A stretch of 33,385 bases of DNA from an uncultured Bacteroidales bacterium (lineage in GTDB: Bacteria; Bacteroidota; Bacteroidia; Bacteroidales; UBA4417): contig CAIRMR010000075.1 of the NCBI GenBank assembly GCA_903879715.1, positions 1-33,385 on the forward strand, given 5' to 3'. Positions 17,013 to 24,556 of the stretch are shown here, one piece after another (within the stretch, counting starts at the first letter, position 1; the number at the start of each line of letters is the position of its first letter). Under the pieces are notes generated by a model, which saw only the letters and a list, made by a program, of their open reading frames with translations, was not told the DNA's origin and did not search any database. The position numbers and the translations under genes are program-made.

Positions 17013-17375
17013 TTATAAATTCAGATCGTCAAGTAACCTGACAAACTCTTTTTGCATTATTTTGTCGATGCGTTGATGGAAAACATCAAAGCTTTTCACC
17101 AGTCGACGGCCTTCGGGAGATAAGCGTGTACTTCCCCCTTCCTGTCCGCCACGTATGGTTTCGAGCAGGTGAAATCCAAGCATTTTCTCAATTTTCTGCA
17201 GATCGTTCCAGGTGCGGCGGTAAGTAATTCCCATATGCTCACATGCTTTTACAAGAGAGCCACATTCATCAATTTGCTTTAATATCTTCCATTTCCCATC
17301 ACCTAAAATGCCATCGCCCTGTAGCGATGAGAACCAGATTTTATATTCCGGTTTCAGGTTTTCGAACTTATTCAT
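17013..17375 (-). CDS. ModE-like winged-helix transcriptional regulator
   Basis: A protein of 120 residues made only of the ModE/LysR-type winged helix: GDGKWKILKQIDECGSLVKACEHMGITYRRTWNDLQKIEKMLG is the helix-turn-helix region (about 26-68), then the wing (ETIRGGQEGGSTRLSPEGRRLV). The C-terminal molybdate-binding (TOBE) domain of classical ModE is absent, so it is a short stand-alone form, which is common in Bacteroidota. It is followed by the MobB-like gene. It probably regulates its own operon or molybdenum genes elsewhere; the ligand, if any, is unknown. Confidence 0.8.
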   Translation of the reverse strand: MNKFENLKPEYKIWFSSLQGDGILGDGKWKILKQIDECGSLVKACEHMGITYRRTWNDLQKIEKMLGFHLLETIRGGQEGGSTRLSPEGRRLVKSFDVFHQRIDKIMQKEFVRLLDDLNL

Positions 17376-17424
17376 AAAGAATTTATTTCTGTAAAAATAA
17401 TGATATCGTAATCCTTAAAAAAAT

Positions 17425-17455
17425 CAAAAGTACAGTTTATCGCTTGTATTATCAG
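17425..17455 (-). promoter_or_regulatory. Predicted promoter of the ModE-like/MobB-like pair
   Basis: On the minus strand TACTTTTG (17425-17432) matches the Bacteroidota -7 box TAnnTTTG exactly. CTG (17453-17455) lies 20 bp upstream, two of three bases of the TTG -33 box. It sits about 50 bp before the start codon. Confidence 0.55.
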
Positions 17456-17492
17456 GCCTATATAAAATTGATTAAAACATAACTGGCATTTA

Positions 17493-18485
17493 TCAGGAGT
17501 TTAATTGTTCCCAAAGCATATCTTTAAGAGTAGTAAGTCCGAGTTTAGTATGCGACGAAATAAAAACAGACGGAATGGTACGAGGCAATTCCTTTTTCAT
17601 GAGTTTAATCATTTCCTCGTCAAGCATGTCACATTTGGTAATCGCAAGCAAACGTCCTTTATTCAGCAATTCCGGATTGAATTGTTTCAACTCATTGAGA
17701 AGAATCTTGTATTCTTTTTTAATATCCTTGCTATCAGCGGGTATCATAAACAGGAGCACAGAATTTCGTTCGATATGCTTCAAAAACCTTACGCCCAGAC
17801 CTTTTCCTTCGTGAGCACCTTCAATAATTCCAGGTATGTCGGCCATTACAAAGGATTTGTCGCCATAGTAGGAAACTATACCCAAATTAGGCCTGAGCGT
17901 TGTGAAGGGGTAGTCCGCTATTTCGGGTTTGGCAGCCGAAAGCACCGATAAAAGTGTTGATTTTCCTGCATTTGGAAAGCCAACCAGCCCAACATCAGCA
18001 AGAATTTTGAGTTCAAAAATCTTCCAGCATTCGATGAAAGGTTCGCCAGGCTGGGCAAATCTTGGTGCCTGGTTCGTGGATGTTTTAAAATGATCGTTAC
18101 CCATTCCTCCCCTACCACCTGGCACAATGATATGTCGTTCGTCGTGTGCGGTTACTTCAAATTCTATTTCGCCTGTTTCAGGATCACGCACTACGGTACC
18201 TAAAGGGACTTTTATAATCCTGTCTTCGCCGTTGGCGCCGGTCGAAAGTGCTTTTGATCCGCCTTCGCCATCGCTGGCTAAAATATGCTTGGTGTAACGC
18301 AGGTGAAGCATCGTCCATAACTGCTTGTCGCCCTGAATGATAATATGACCTCCACGGCCCCCGTCACCTCCATCGGGACCACCTTTGGGATTGCCCTTGG
18401 TACGAAGATAATGGTGTGAACCTGCTCCTCCGGCACCCGATCGTAAATAGATCTTTACATAATCAACAAAACTGGAACTGGCCAT
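17493..18485 (-). CDS. obgE: Obg family GTPase ObgE/CgtA
   Basis: A protein of 330 residues. The glycine-rich Obg domain spans about 1-158 ([52 protein letters not shown]). The G domain follows with G1 GFPNAGKST (169-177), switch [11 protein letters not shown]3 DIPGIIEG (216-223) and G4 TKCD (283-286, the T variant of NKxD). No extra C-terminal OCT domain is present, usual for Bacteroidota. Obg is an essential GTPase that binds the large ribosomal subunit and takes part in its assembly and in stress control. It lies downstream of adk and hpt on the same strand, a common order in this phylum. Confidence 0.97.
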   Translation of the reverse strand: MASSSFVDYVKIYLRSGAGGAGSHHYLRTKGNPKGGPDGGDGGRGGHIIIQGDKQLWTMLHLRYTKHILASDGEGGSKALSTGANGEDRIIKVPLGTVVRDPETGEIEFEVTAHDERHIIVPGGRGGMGNDHFKTSTNQAPRFAQPGEPFIECWKIFELKILADVGLVGFPNAGKSTLLSVLSAAKPEIADYPFTTLRPNLGIVSYYGDKSFVMADIPGIIEGAHEGKGLGVRFLKHIERNSVLLFMIPADSKDIKKEYKILLNELKQFNPELLNKGRLLAITKCDMLDEEMIKLMKKELPRTIPSVFISSHTKLGLTTLKDMLWEQLNS

Positions 18486-18630
18486 TATTTAATTTTACTT
18501 TTAAGTGTGGTTAAAGGAGTTAAGAGGTATCAGATTTTCAAATGACTGTTTGAAATGAAAATGTATTGATAAAAATTACTCCGGTATAAAGAAACAAATA
18601 TCAATCACTTATGTTTGTATGGACAGCTAT

Positions 18631-19800
18631 TTATCTCGATTTCTTCATTGCTGACTGTACTGTATCCACTAAGCGTTCGAAGATTTCCTCTTTAGTCCCC
18701 GTTGCATTAACCACCACATGCTTATTTTGTTTTTTGTACAATTCCATAACAGGAGCTGTTTTCGAATTGTATTCCTCAAGCCTGTGAATAATAAGTTCGG
18801 TGGAAACATCATAGATACGCGCTTTTTCCGAACGGCCACGTTTATCAAGCCGTTTGATGAGTTCGATCATTGGTGCATTGAGTTCAACCACGTAAGATAC
18901 ACCCATATTCATCCGGCGCAGTAAACCATCCAGAATATATGACTGAAGAATTGTGCGTGGGAAACCTTTAAAAACAAACCCATTCACATTGTTGTGAACG
19001 CTGATTTCACGCTCAATGAGCCGGATTACTATTTCATCTGAGACAAGATCGCCTCTTTCATAGGTTTCTTTAACCCTGAGACCTAATTCGGTGCCTGCCT
19101 TAATTTCTTTACGAAGTAATGAGCCGGTTGAGATGTAGTAAAAATTGAGTTTTTCGGCCAGCATTCGCCCCTGGGTACCTTTTCCAACTCCCGGAGGTCC
19201 TGATACAACAAGGTTGAACCATACTTTTTCAAGCATGGATTCAATGGCATTGCAAAGTGAATCAAAAATATCAGGTATTTGACCTACGCCTTGAATTGGC
19301 ACGTAAAGATGTCGTTCCTGGTAATAACCGATTACAGGTGAAGTTTTGTCTTTGTATTCGCTAAGCCTGAATTTTATGACTTCTTCAGTATCATCAGCGC
19401 GGCCGGACACTTTTCCGCGCTCGATCAGACGTCGTGTGAGCTCATCATCCGGAACTTCGAGGCTCAGCATACAAGAGAGTGAAGTATTGAGTTTAAGAAG
19501 CAGCCCATCGAGAATATACGATTGAACAAGTGTACGCGGAAAACCATCGAACAGGATTCCATTTTTATCGGAACTGGTAATGATCTTTTTTTCAATAAGA
19601 TCTACCATCATTTCATCTGAAACCAGGCCGCCCCTGCCTATCAGGTCTTTAACCTGTAGACCAAGTTCCGTTTCTTCGGCTATTTCCTGGCGGAGCAAAT
19701 CACCGGTCGAAATATAGGCAAGATTGTATTTTTCAATCAACATTTGCGACTGAGTACCTTTACCGGCACCGGGAGGACCGAAGAGTGCTATATTGAGCAT
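18631..19800 (-). CDS. adk: Double adenylate kinase: active-looking N domain fused to a degenerate C domain
   Basis: A protein of 389 residues, about twice the usual length. Domain 1 (1-190) is a complete short-LID adenylate kinase: P-loop GPPGAGKGT (8-16), STGDLLR, DGFPRT (D85) and GRADD (133-137). Domain 2 (about 195-389) repeats the fold with P-loop GPPGVGKGT (201-209), but STGDLLR has become STGSLLR (S227), DGFPR has become KGFPR (K278), and GRADD has become ARIYD (327-331). The two lost aspartates match positions (D33 and D84 in E. coli numbering) that support AMP/Mg binding and catalysis, so domain 2 is probably weak or inactive. Domain 1 would make ADP from AMP and ATP. The gene sits between hpt and obgE, the normal place for adk, so this is likely the only adenylate kinase. 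Confidence 0.92.
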   Translation of the reverse strand: MLNIALFGPPGAGKGTQSQMLIEKYNLAYISTGDLLRQEIAEETELGLQVKDLIGRGGLVSDEMMVDLIEKKIITSSDKNGILFDGFPRTLVQSYILDGLLLKLNTSLSCMLSLEVPDDELTRRLIERGKVSGRADDTEEVIKFRLSEYKDKTSPVIGYYQERHLYVPIQGVGQIPDIFDSLCNAIESMLEKVWFNLVVSGPPGVGKGTQGRMLAEKLNFYYISTGSLLRKEIKAGTELGLRVKETYERGDLVSDEIVIRLIEREISVHNNVNGFVFKGFPRTILQSYILDGLLRRMNMGVSYVVELNAPMIELIKRLDKRGRSEKARIYDVSTELIIHRLEEYNSKTAPVMELYKKQNKHVVVNATGTKEEIFERLVDTVQSAMKKSR

Positions 19801-19900
19801 ATTGAAATTATTTTGGCACGGGTATAAGTATAATCAGATTCCCGTTATTTGTTTAAGTAAGTGTTTTATATTGGTGATTTTAGATTCAAACAGGAAGAAA

Positions 19901-20443
19901 CTATCCTTCAACAATTTTGTAGATATCACTGGAATTTCGGCCTAATCCATCGTAATCGAGACCGTATCCAACCACAAATTCATTTGGAATACTGAAACAA
20001 TGATAGTCAATAGGGAATTTATCCCCAAAAGCAACGGGTTTAAGCAGGCAAGTAGCGATCATAACTTTGTCAGGTTCCATTTCATTTAACGTTTCCCTGA
20101 AACCCACCAAGGTCAGTCCTGTATCAACGATATCTTCTATAATAACTATTGTCCGGCCTTTTATATCCAGATCGAGACCAATGATTTGCTGAACAACGCC
20201 TGAACTTTGAGTTCCCTTGTATGAAGACAGTTTAACAAAAGCGATTTCGCAATCGATAGTTACCTTTTTCAGCAGGTCAGAAGCAAAAATAAAAGCTCCG
20301 TTCAGAACAACTATAAAAATAGGCTGTTTACCTTTGAGGTCAGTATTTATCCGAACAGCAAGTTCACTTATTTTCGCTTGAATATCGTCGTTAACGATAA
20401 ATTTATTGAAGCTTTTATCCTTCAATTTCCAGATATCTGGCAT
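19901..20443 (-). CDS. hpt: Hypoxanthine phosphoribosyltransferase
   Basis: A protein of 180 residues. The phosphoribosyl pyrophosphate loop IIEDIVDTGLT (101-111) is exact, the VVLNGAFIFASDLLKKV block precedes it, and FVVGYGLDYDGLGRN is the C-terminal purine-binding block. It salvages hypoxanthine (and guanine) to IMP (GMP) in the cytoplasm. It is the first gene of the hpt-adk-obgE series and has a very good promoter just upstream. It is divergent from purE, which places a salvage and a de novo purine gene back to back. Confidence 0.95.
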   Translation of the reverse strand: MPDIWKLKDKSFNKFIVNDDIQAKISELAVRINTDLKGKQPIFIVVLNGAFIFASDLLKKVTIDCEIAFVKLSSYKGTQSSGVVQQIIGLDLDIKGRTIVIIEDIVDTGLTLVGFRETLNEMEPDKVMIATCLLKPVAFGDKFPIDYHCFSIPNEFVVGYGLDYDGLGRNSSDIYKIVEG

Positions 20444-20471
20444 AACAGGAATTTTTATGATTGATTGTCGG

Positions 20472-20501
20472 CAAAAATACGGTTAAAGAGCGATATATCA
20501 A
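20472..20501 (-). promoter_or_regulatory. Promoter of hpt (-33 TTG, -7 TATTTTTG)
   Basis: On the minus strand TTG (20499-20501), a 19-bp spacer and TATTTTTG (20472-20479) match the Bacteroidota housekeeping promoter exactly. Transcription would start about 20 bp before the hpt start codon. Confidence 0.85.
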
Positions 20502-20618
20502 TTAAAAAGATGCTAACGATGCATTTTTTATTAAACTTTTTAATCCGTAAGAAACACAGACGAATTGGCTTACGGAATTTGAGATTTTTACTTAATTTAG
20601 CAAAAAAATAACAAGTAC

Positions 20619-21122
20619 ATGACTCCTTTGGTAAGTATCATAATGGGAAGCACAAGCGATCTGCCTGTAATGGAAGAAGCAGCAAAAGTGCTGAATGAAT
20701 TACACATCCCTTTTGAAATGAATGCATTGTCGGCACACCGAACACCTGAAAAAGTAGAGGAATTTGCACAGAATGCCCATGGACGAGGTATAAAAGTGAT
20801 CATTGCCGGGGCCGGCATGGCTGCTCATCTGCCAGGAGTTATTGCTGCTTTTACGGCATTGCCGGTAATTGGTGTTCCTGTAAAATCATCATTCGACGGA
20901 ATGGATTCATTGCTGGCTATTGTACAAATGCCTCCCGGGATTCCGGTAGCAACTGTTGCGGTAAATGGTGCCAGAAATGCGGGTATTCTCGCTGCGCAAA
21001 TGATTTCACTTGGCGATACGGAACTTTTTGCCCGCCTGGTGGCATTTAAGGAAGATCTCAAAAAGAAGATTATCCAGGCTAATGAAGAGCTGACCAAAGT
21101 GAAATATGAGTTTAAGGTCTGA
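20619..21122 (+). CDS. purE: N5-carboxyaminoimidazole ribonucleotide mutase PurE
   Basis: A protein of 167 residues, normal for class I PurE. SIIMGSTSDLPVM (about 5-17) is the phosphate-binding loop, NALSAHRTPEKV holds the conserved SAHRTP, and AGAGMAAHLPGVIAAFTALPVIGVPV with SLLAIVQMPPGIPVATVAV completes the active site. It converts N5-CAIR to CAIR in de novo purine synthesis. No purK is next to it. A poor -7-like box (TAATTTAG, 20593-20600) precedes it without a matching -33 element. Confidence 0.96.
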   Translation: MTPLVSIIMGSTSDLPVMEEAAKVLNELHIPFEMNALSAHRTPEKVEEFAQNAHGRGIKVIIAGAGMAAHLPGVIAAFTALPVIGVPVKSSFDGMDSLLAIVQMPPGIPVATVAVNGARNAGILAAQMISLGDTELFARLVAFKEDLKKKIIQANEELTKVKYEFKV

Positions 21123-21134
21123 AAGAAAAGTGCC

Positions 21135-21281
21135 CTTCGACTCCGCTCAGGGTGACAAATAGTGAATAGCGCTTCGACTCCGCTCAGCGTGACAGAATAG
21201 TGAATATAGCATAGTGAATAGTGTTCCTTCGCTTTGCTTCGTTGCACTCGCAATAACAGCTCGGAATGACAGTGAATAGAG
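21135..21281 (+). repeat. Composite intergenic repeat (CTTCGACTCCGCTCAG type)
   Basis: Two close copies (21135-21171 and 21172-21210) share CTTCGACTCCGCTCAG, then G or C, then GTGACA and ATAGTGAATA. A third, diverged copy to 21281 replaces the head with a CTTCGTTGCACTCGCAATAACAG-like part (21236-21258 region) but keeps ATGACAGTGAATAG. A related head, GCTTCGTTCCTCGCAGTGAC, recurs near 29103-29122. This is a dispersed non-coding repeat family. Confidence 0.75.
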
Positions 21282-21304
21282 AAAAATTTTATAAATAAAA
21301 TAAT

Positions 21305-21335
21305 TTGGAGCAAAAAAATCGTTAATTTAATTTCG
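21305..21335 (+). promoter_or_regulatory. Predicted promoter of the 21373 gene
   Basis: TTG (21305-21307), a 20-bp spacer and TAATTTCG (21328-21335, seven of eight bases of TAnnTTTG) fit the Bacteroidota promoter pattern about 38 bp before the start codon. Confidence 0.5.
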
Positions 21336-21372
21336 AATCATAATCCATAAATCTAACCAAAATATCATCTTT

Positions 21373-21780
21373 ATGAGAAAATATTTACTCTTGTTTACAC
21401 TGATTATCAGCATGTTTACAATTAATGCATTCGCACAGAAAACAGGTACTATCAAAGTAAATACAAGTTATATCGGCGTTCTGGATGGGTACGATCATAT
21501 TAATAAAACAATGGTGTATGTGGATGGGATGCTCGCAGGTGAAACCTCGGAGCAATTGCAATCGGAACCAAATTCAATAGTTGTTACGGCAAGTAAAGGA
21601 AATCATTCCATACGTATTATAAATATGGCTAATTATGATGGAAACTGGGAAGAACACACCATCGCTAACGAATACTCTATAGATGCTCTTTATGAAGGTG
21701 AGATTAAGTTAAAAAAGGAAGTAACTATTAATCTTGTATTTGATATAACTGAAGAAAAGACAATTGCCAAAGTGGACTAA
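21373..21780 (+). CDS. Small exported protein of unknown function
   Basis: A protein of 135 residues with a clear signal peptide (MRKYLLLFTLIISMFTINAFAQ). The mature part is beta-rich (GTIKVNTSYIGVLDGYDHIN, MVYVDGMLAGETSEQL, SIVVTASKGNHSIRIINMA, VTINLVFDIT), somewhat like PEGA-type surface domains, but without a motif I can name. It is flanked by its own promoter and a terminator, so it is probably a single-gene unit. Confidence 0.7.
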   Translation: MRKYLLLFTLIISMFTINAFAQKTGTIKVNTSYIGVLDGYDHINKTMVYVDGMLAGETSEQLQSEPNSIVVTASKGNHSIRIINMANYDGNWEEHTIANEYSIDALYEGEIKLKKEVTINLVFDITEEKTIAKVD

Positions 21781-21791
21781 TAAGAAATCAG

Positions 21792-21841
21792 AAAACTGAA
21801 TTTCGCCAAAATCCTCTACAGCAATCTATTCAGTTTTTTTT
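21792..21841. terminator. Terminator between convergent genes
   Basis: AAAACTGAAT (21792-21801) pairs with ATTCAGTTTT (21828-21837) over a 26-base loop and is followed by further T residues. It ends the 21373 gene and overlaps the stop of the convergent O-methyltransferase gene. Confidence 0.55.
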
Positions 21842-22488
21842 CGTACTATCATTATCCCATCTCTTAAAGGAAGCAGTATATTTTCAACATCTTCAAGCTG
21901 TTGTACATATTTATTAAAACGGACAATGCCGGCGGTTTCACGGTCTGATTCAGCATTTGACTCAATTACACGGCCGTACCAAAGTGTGTTATCTGCCATA
22001 ATATATCCGCCAGGTGAAACTTTCGGAAAGACCATTTTAAAATATTTCTCATAATTATCCTTGTCTGCGTCGATAAAAACCAGGTCGAAAGGACCTTGCA
22101 GATTCGTAATAATCTCTGTAGCATCGCCGATAATCATCTCGATTTTATCTTTCAGTCCAGCCTCTTCGAAATATGGTTTTGTAAAATCCTCCATTTCCGG
22201 ATTGCAATCTATAGTTGTAAGTTTGCCTCCATCCTGCAACCCCTGGGCAAGGCAAATAGCTGAGTATCCTGTAAATGTTCCTATTTCGAGAATCGCAACC
22301 GGTTTTATCATATGGCTGATCATTTGCAGGAAAGCTCCCTGCAGGTGACCCGAAAGCATTTGCGGCTGGTGTGTGCGCAGATGTGTGACACGGGAAAGCT
22401 TTGCCAAAACCGACAACTCAGCAGACGTGTGATCGGTCGCATATTTTTCAATGCCTGAGTTCATTATTCCCTGGTCAAATTCATTCAT
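21826..22488 (-). CDS. SAM-dependent O-methyltransferase (COMT-like)
   Basis: A protein of 220 residues of the O-methyltransferase family 3. The SAM-binding motif AILEIGTFTGYSAICLA lies at about 65-81, LTTIDCNPEM at 90-99 places the acidic residue of motif II, and DLVFIDADKDNY at 135-146 holds the metal-binding aspartates of the family. It probably methylates a catechol-like or related small molecule in the cytoplasm. Its ATG overlaps the stop of the upstream M16 peptidase gene (ATGA, 22485-22488), so the two are translationally coupled, an arrangement often seen in Bacteroidota. Confidence 0.9.
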   Translation of the reverse strand: MNEFDQGIMNSGIEKYATDHTSAELSVLAKLSRVTHLRTHQPQMLSGHLQGAFLQMISHMIKPVAILEIGTFTGYSAICLAQGLQDGGKLTTIDCNPEMEDFTKPYFEEAGLKDKIEMIIGDATEIITNLQGPFDLVFIDADKDNYEKYFKMVFPKVSPGGYIMADNTLWYGRVIESNAESDRETAGIVRFNKYVQQLEDVENILLPLRDGIMIVRKKTE

Positions 22489-23726
22489 TGGTTACTTGAT
22501 TTCTGGTTGTTAAAAATGAGGGTACTGAGGCGATCAGGATTGAATACATTGTTGGCCATTTCCATAAGGCTTGCAGCAGAAATGGCATCAATCTTCCTGT
22601 AAATTTCCTCTATCGGATCAATTTTACCGTACACCAGGATGTTTTTCCCCATTGACAACATCTCGTTCTGATGCGATTCGAGTGAAATGGCTAACTGCCC
22701 TTTAAGCTGACGCTGAGCGGTATGCAGTCCGATAGTTGTAAGGCTGACTGTCCTGAATTTATACAATTCTTTGTGAATCAGTTCGATGGCCCTGGGCATA
22801 AGCACTTCATCGGTACCACAGTAGATACTGAACAAGCCGGTATCGGAAAATGGCTGATAATTTGATTCGAGATTATAAGCAATACCATTTCGTTCGCGCA
22901 AAGCAATATTCAACCTCGAATTCATGGCCGGACCACCCAGGATATTGTTCAGCAATGCCATGGAATATCTATGCTCATCGTGTGCATCACAGGCTGTATT
23001 CCCAATAACAACATGTGCCTGGTGCCGTGAATATTTCCGGGTTATTGTTGATGGAGTATAGCCTGAAAAAGGCTGCCGTTGCATAGGAGAATGATCAGTT
23101 GCAACATCAGAAAAATATTTTTCCGCAACTGTGATAGCCCTGCTGAGAGGGAAATTTGCGACTGAAGTAATAACTACCCGTGAAGAAATATAATTTGTAT
23201 CCCGAAAGTGTAAAATATCACCGCGGGTGTAACGTTTCAGTTTTTCCTTTGTCCCAAGGATATTTCTACCGAGTGAATGATCTTTAAAAACCACTTCATC
23301 AAATTCATCATGAATCCATTCAGCCGGATTATCCTTGTATGAATTTATTTCATCCATCACAACAGCTTTTTCCTTTTCAATTTCCTTTTCAGGAAAAATG
23401 GAATGAAACACAATATCTGCAAGCAACTCAGCTGCCCTCTGGTAATACCTGCTTTGTATAGAAGCGTAAATACTTGTATCTTCTTTTGTTGTAAAAGCAT
23501 TGAGATCAGCCCCGACATTTTCCAAACGACTCAGAACCTGGTAATTACTTCTCTTTTTCGTTCCTTTAAAAATCAGATGCTCTATAAAATGAGCCAGGCC
23601 TTGCTGATTCGGATTTTCATCACGCGAACCTGCGTTTACTATCACTCCAAGGTGTGCAACATCGCCACGCTGCTGATGGTGAACCAGGCGGATTCCATTC
23701 TTTAATACGTGGTATTGGTAGGTCAT
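22485..23726 (-). CDS. M16 family zinc metallopeptidase (insulinase/processing-peptidase type)
   Basis: A protein of 413 residues. The inverted zinc motif H46-F-I-E49-H50 and the third ligand E126 (KAVVMDEINSY) are at the usual spacing. The second half has the inactive-fold blocks (GPAMNSRLNIALRERNGIAYNLES, and CGTDEV). No signal peptide is present, so it may be cytoplasmic. The start ATG (23724-23726) is directly abutted by a C-rich heptanucleotide array in the mRNA leader, with no Shine-Dalgarno site. The downstream O-methyltransferase overlaps it by 4 bp. Confidence 0.93.
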   Translation of the reverse strand: MTYQYHVLKNGIRLVHHQQRGDVAHLGVIVNAGSRDENPNQQGLAHFIEHLIFKGTKKRSNYQVLSRLENVGADLNAFTTKEDTSIYASIQSRYYQRAAELLADIVFHSIFPEKEIEKEKAVVMDEINSYKDNPAEWIHDEFDEVVFKDHSLGRNILGTKEKLKRYTRGDILHFRDTNYISSRVVITSVANFPLSRAITVAEKYFSDVATDHSPMQRQPFSGYTPSTITRKYSRHQAHVVIGNTACDAHDEHRYSMALLNNILGGPAMNSRLNIALRERNGIAYNLESNYQPFSDTGLFSIYCGTDEVLMPRAIELIHKELYKFRTVSLTTIGLHTAQRQLKGQLAISLESHQNEMLSMGKNILVYGKIDPIEEIYRKIDAISAASLMEMANNVFNPDRLSTLIFNNQKSSNQ

Positions 23727-23761
23727 TTAGGGGTTAGGAGTTGGGGGTTAGGGGTTGGGGA
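23727..23761 (-). repeat. Heptanucleotide array abutting the M16 start codon
   Basis: On the plus strand five perfect 7-bp units follow each other: TTAGGGG, TTAGGAG, TTGGGGG, TTAGGGG, TTGGGGA. The mRNA leader thus reads CCCCTAA-type units directly joined to the ATG. The four G runs (23730-23733, 23743-23747, 23751-23754, 23757-23760) could form a G-quadruplex on the plus strand. Confidence 0.9.
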
Positions 23762-23765
23762 AGAT

Positions 23766-23890
23766 TGGGCGAGAGAGCGAGTGGGCGAGTGGGCGACTTG
23801 GCGAGGGGTGACAAAGCGAGGGGCGATAAGGCGAGGAGCGATAAGGCGAGGAGCGATAAGGCGAGAGGTGACAGAGCGAGGGGGCGAGAA
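23766..23890 (-). repeat. GCGAG-type 15-bp (7+8) tandem array in the M16 leader
   Basis: Units of 15 bp on the plus strand start at 23801, 23816, 23831, 23846, 23861 and 23876. Two are exactly GCGAGGAGCGATAAG, and the others vary (GCGAGGGGTGACAAA, GCGAGAGGTGACAGA). Before 23801 shorter 8-bp relatives occur (TGGGCGAG). A predicted promoter at 23901-23929 would place the array inside the 5' untranslated region. Confidence 0.85.
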
Positions 23891-23900
23891 CCTTAATTCA

Positions 23901-23929
23901 CAAATATAAAATCACGATTCAAAAATCAA
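23901..23929 (-). promoter_or_regulatory. Predicted promoter of the M16 peptidase/O-methyltransferase pair
   Basis: On the minus strand TATATTTG (23901-23908) matches TAnnTTTG, with TTG (23927-23929) 18 bp upstream, slightly shorter than the usual 19-21. If used, it gives a leader of about 170 nt made mostly of repeats. Confidence 0.55.
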
Positions 23930-23936
23930 AAATCTT

Positions 23937-24500
23937 CTACTTCTGTTCCAATTCTGCCGGGTATTTATCATCAAAAAACACCCAGAAGAGTGGTTTGTAA
24001 CCACGTAATTCACCGGAATCGGTCCGACGCTCAACCAAAGGACAAATGCCGGCAACTTTTTTGGTAAAAGCAAGTGATTTCTCATTCATACTCCATTCTT
24101 CGAGGAATCTAAGTTTTGTGATATCGCTAAGCCTGATTTCAGTTACTAAAACGGTATCTACCAGGTCGTACGGCGGTGTAGATCGTTCAACACTGATGGT
24201 ATCAACTCGTTTCATCATATTTTTAATTTCATCAGCAGTAAAGGGTTTACATGTTAGAAAATCATACGCTTTTACGTCACCATTGGTAAGCTGTGCCAGG
24301 ATGTCTTTAATCAATTTCTCACGACTTGCACCCTCAATATTCTGAACCCACCAGTCCATTTCCGGATCGGCATTCCGAATCGACACATCATACTGAATAC
24401 GTTTTGTAACAAGGTTTTTCCCTGTATCTGAACCATTCCGGCATGAAGGCAGAAATACCGAAAATGTCAGAGCTAAAACTATTATTAAGATTTTATTCAT
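23937..24500 (-). CDS. GldN/PorN-like lipoprotein
   Basis: A protein of 187 residues with a lipoprotein signal: MNKILIIVLALTFSVFLPSC, with C20 as the lipidated residue. The C-terminal part, ITKLRFLEEWSMNEKSLAFTKKVAGICPLVE ... GYKPLFWVFFDD, resembles the end of GldN/PorN proteins (I.K..EEW.. ... RI.GI.P ... PLFW.YF), components of the T9SS ring complex. GldN itself is not usually described as a lipoprotein, so this is probably a distant relative of unknown role. The similarity is from memory of the motif pattern and should be treated as moderate. It is divergent from the broken PLP gene and has a TACTTTTG box just upstream. Confidence 0.6.
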   Translation of the reverse strand: MNKILIIVLALTFSVFLPSCRNGSDTGKNLVTKRIQYDVSIRNADPEMDWWVQNIEGASREKLIKDILAQLTNGDVKAYDFLTCKPFTADEIKNMMKRVDTISVERSTPPYDLVDTVLVTEIRLSDITKLRFLEEWSMNEKSLAFTKKVAGICPLVERRTDSGELRGYKPLFWVFFDDKYPAELEQK

Positions 24501-24518
24501 GATTTAGGAATGTTTGTG

Positions 24519-24550
24519 CAAAAGTATCAAATTTGCAGGGATAAAGTCAT
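24519..24550 (-). promoter_or_regulatory. Predicted promoter of the GldN-like lipoprotein gene
   Basis: On the minus strand TACTTTTG (24519-24526) matches the -7 box exactly; an ATG at 24548-24550 is a two-of-three match to the -33 TTG at 21 bp. The box is about 20 bp before the start codon. Confidence 0.55.
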
Positions 24551-24556
24551 TTCGCT

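Noticed and set aside
23709-23909. Plus-strand frame of 66 codons rich in GAIRR repeats
   Set aside because: It is a translation of the GCGAG tandem array and overlaps the start of the M16 gene on the other strand.
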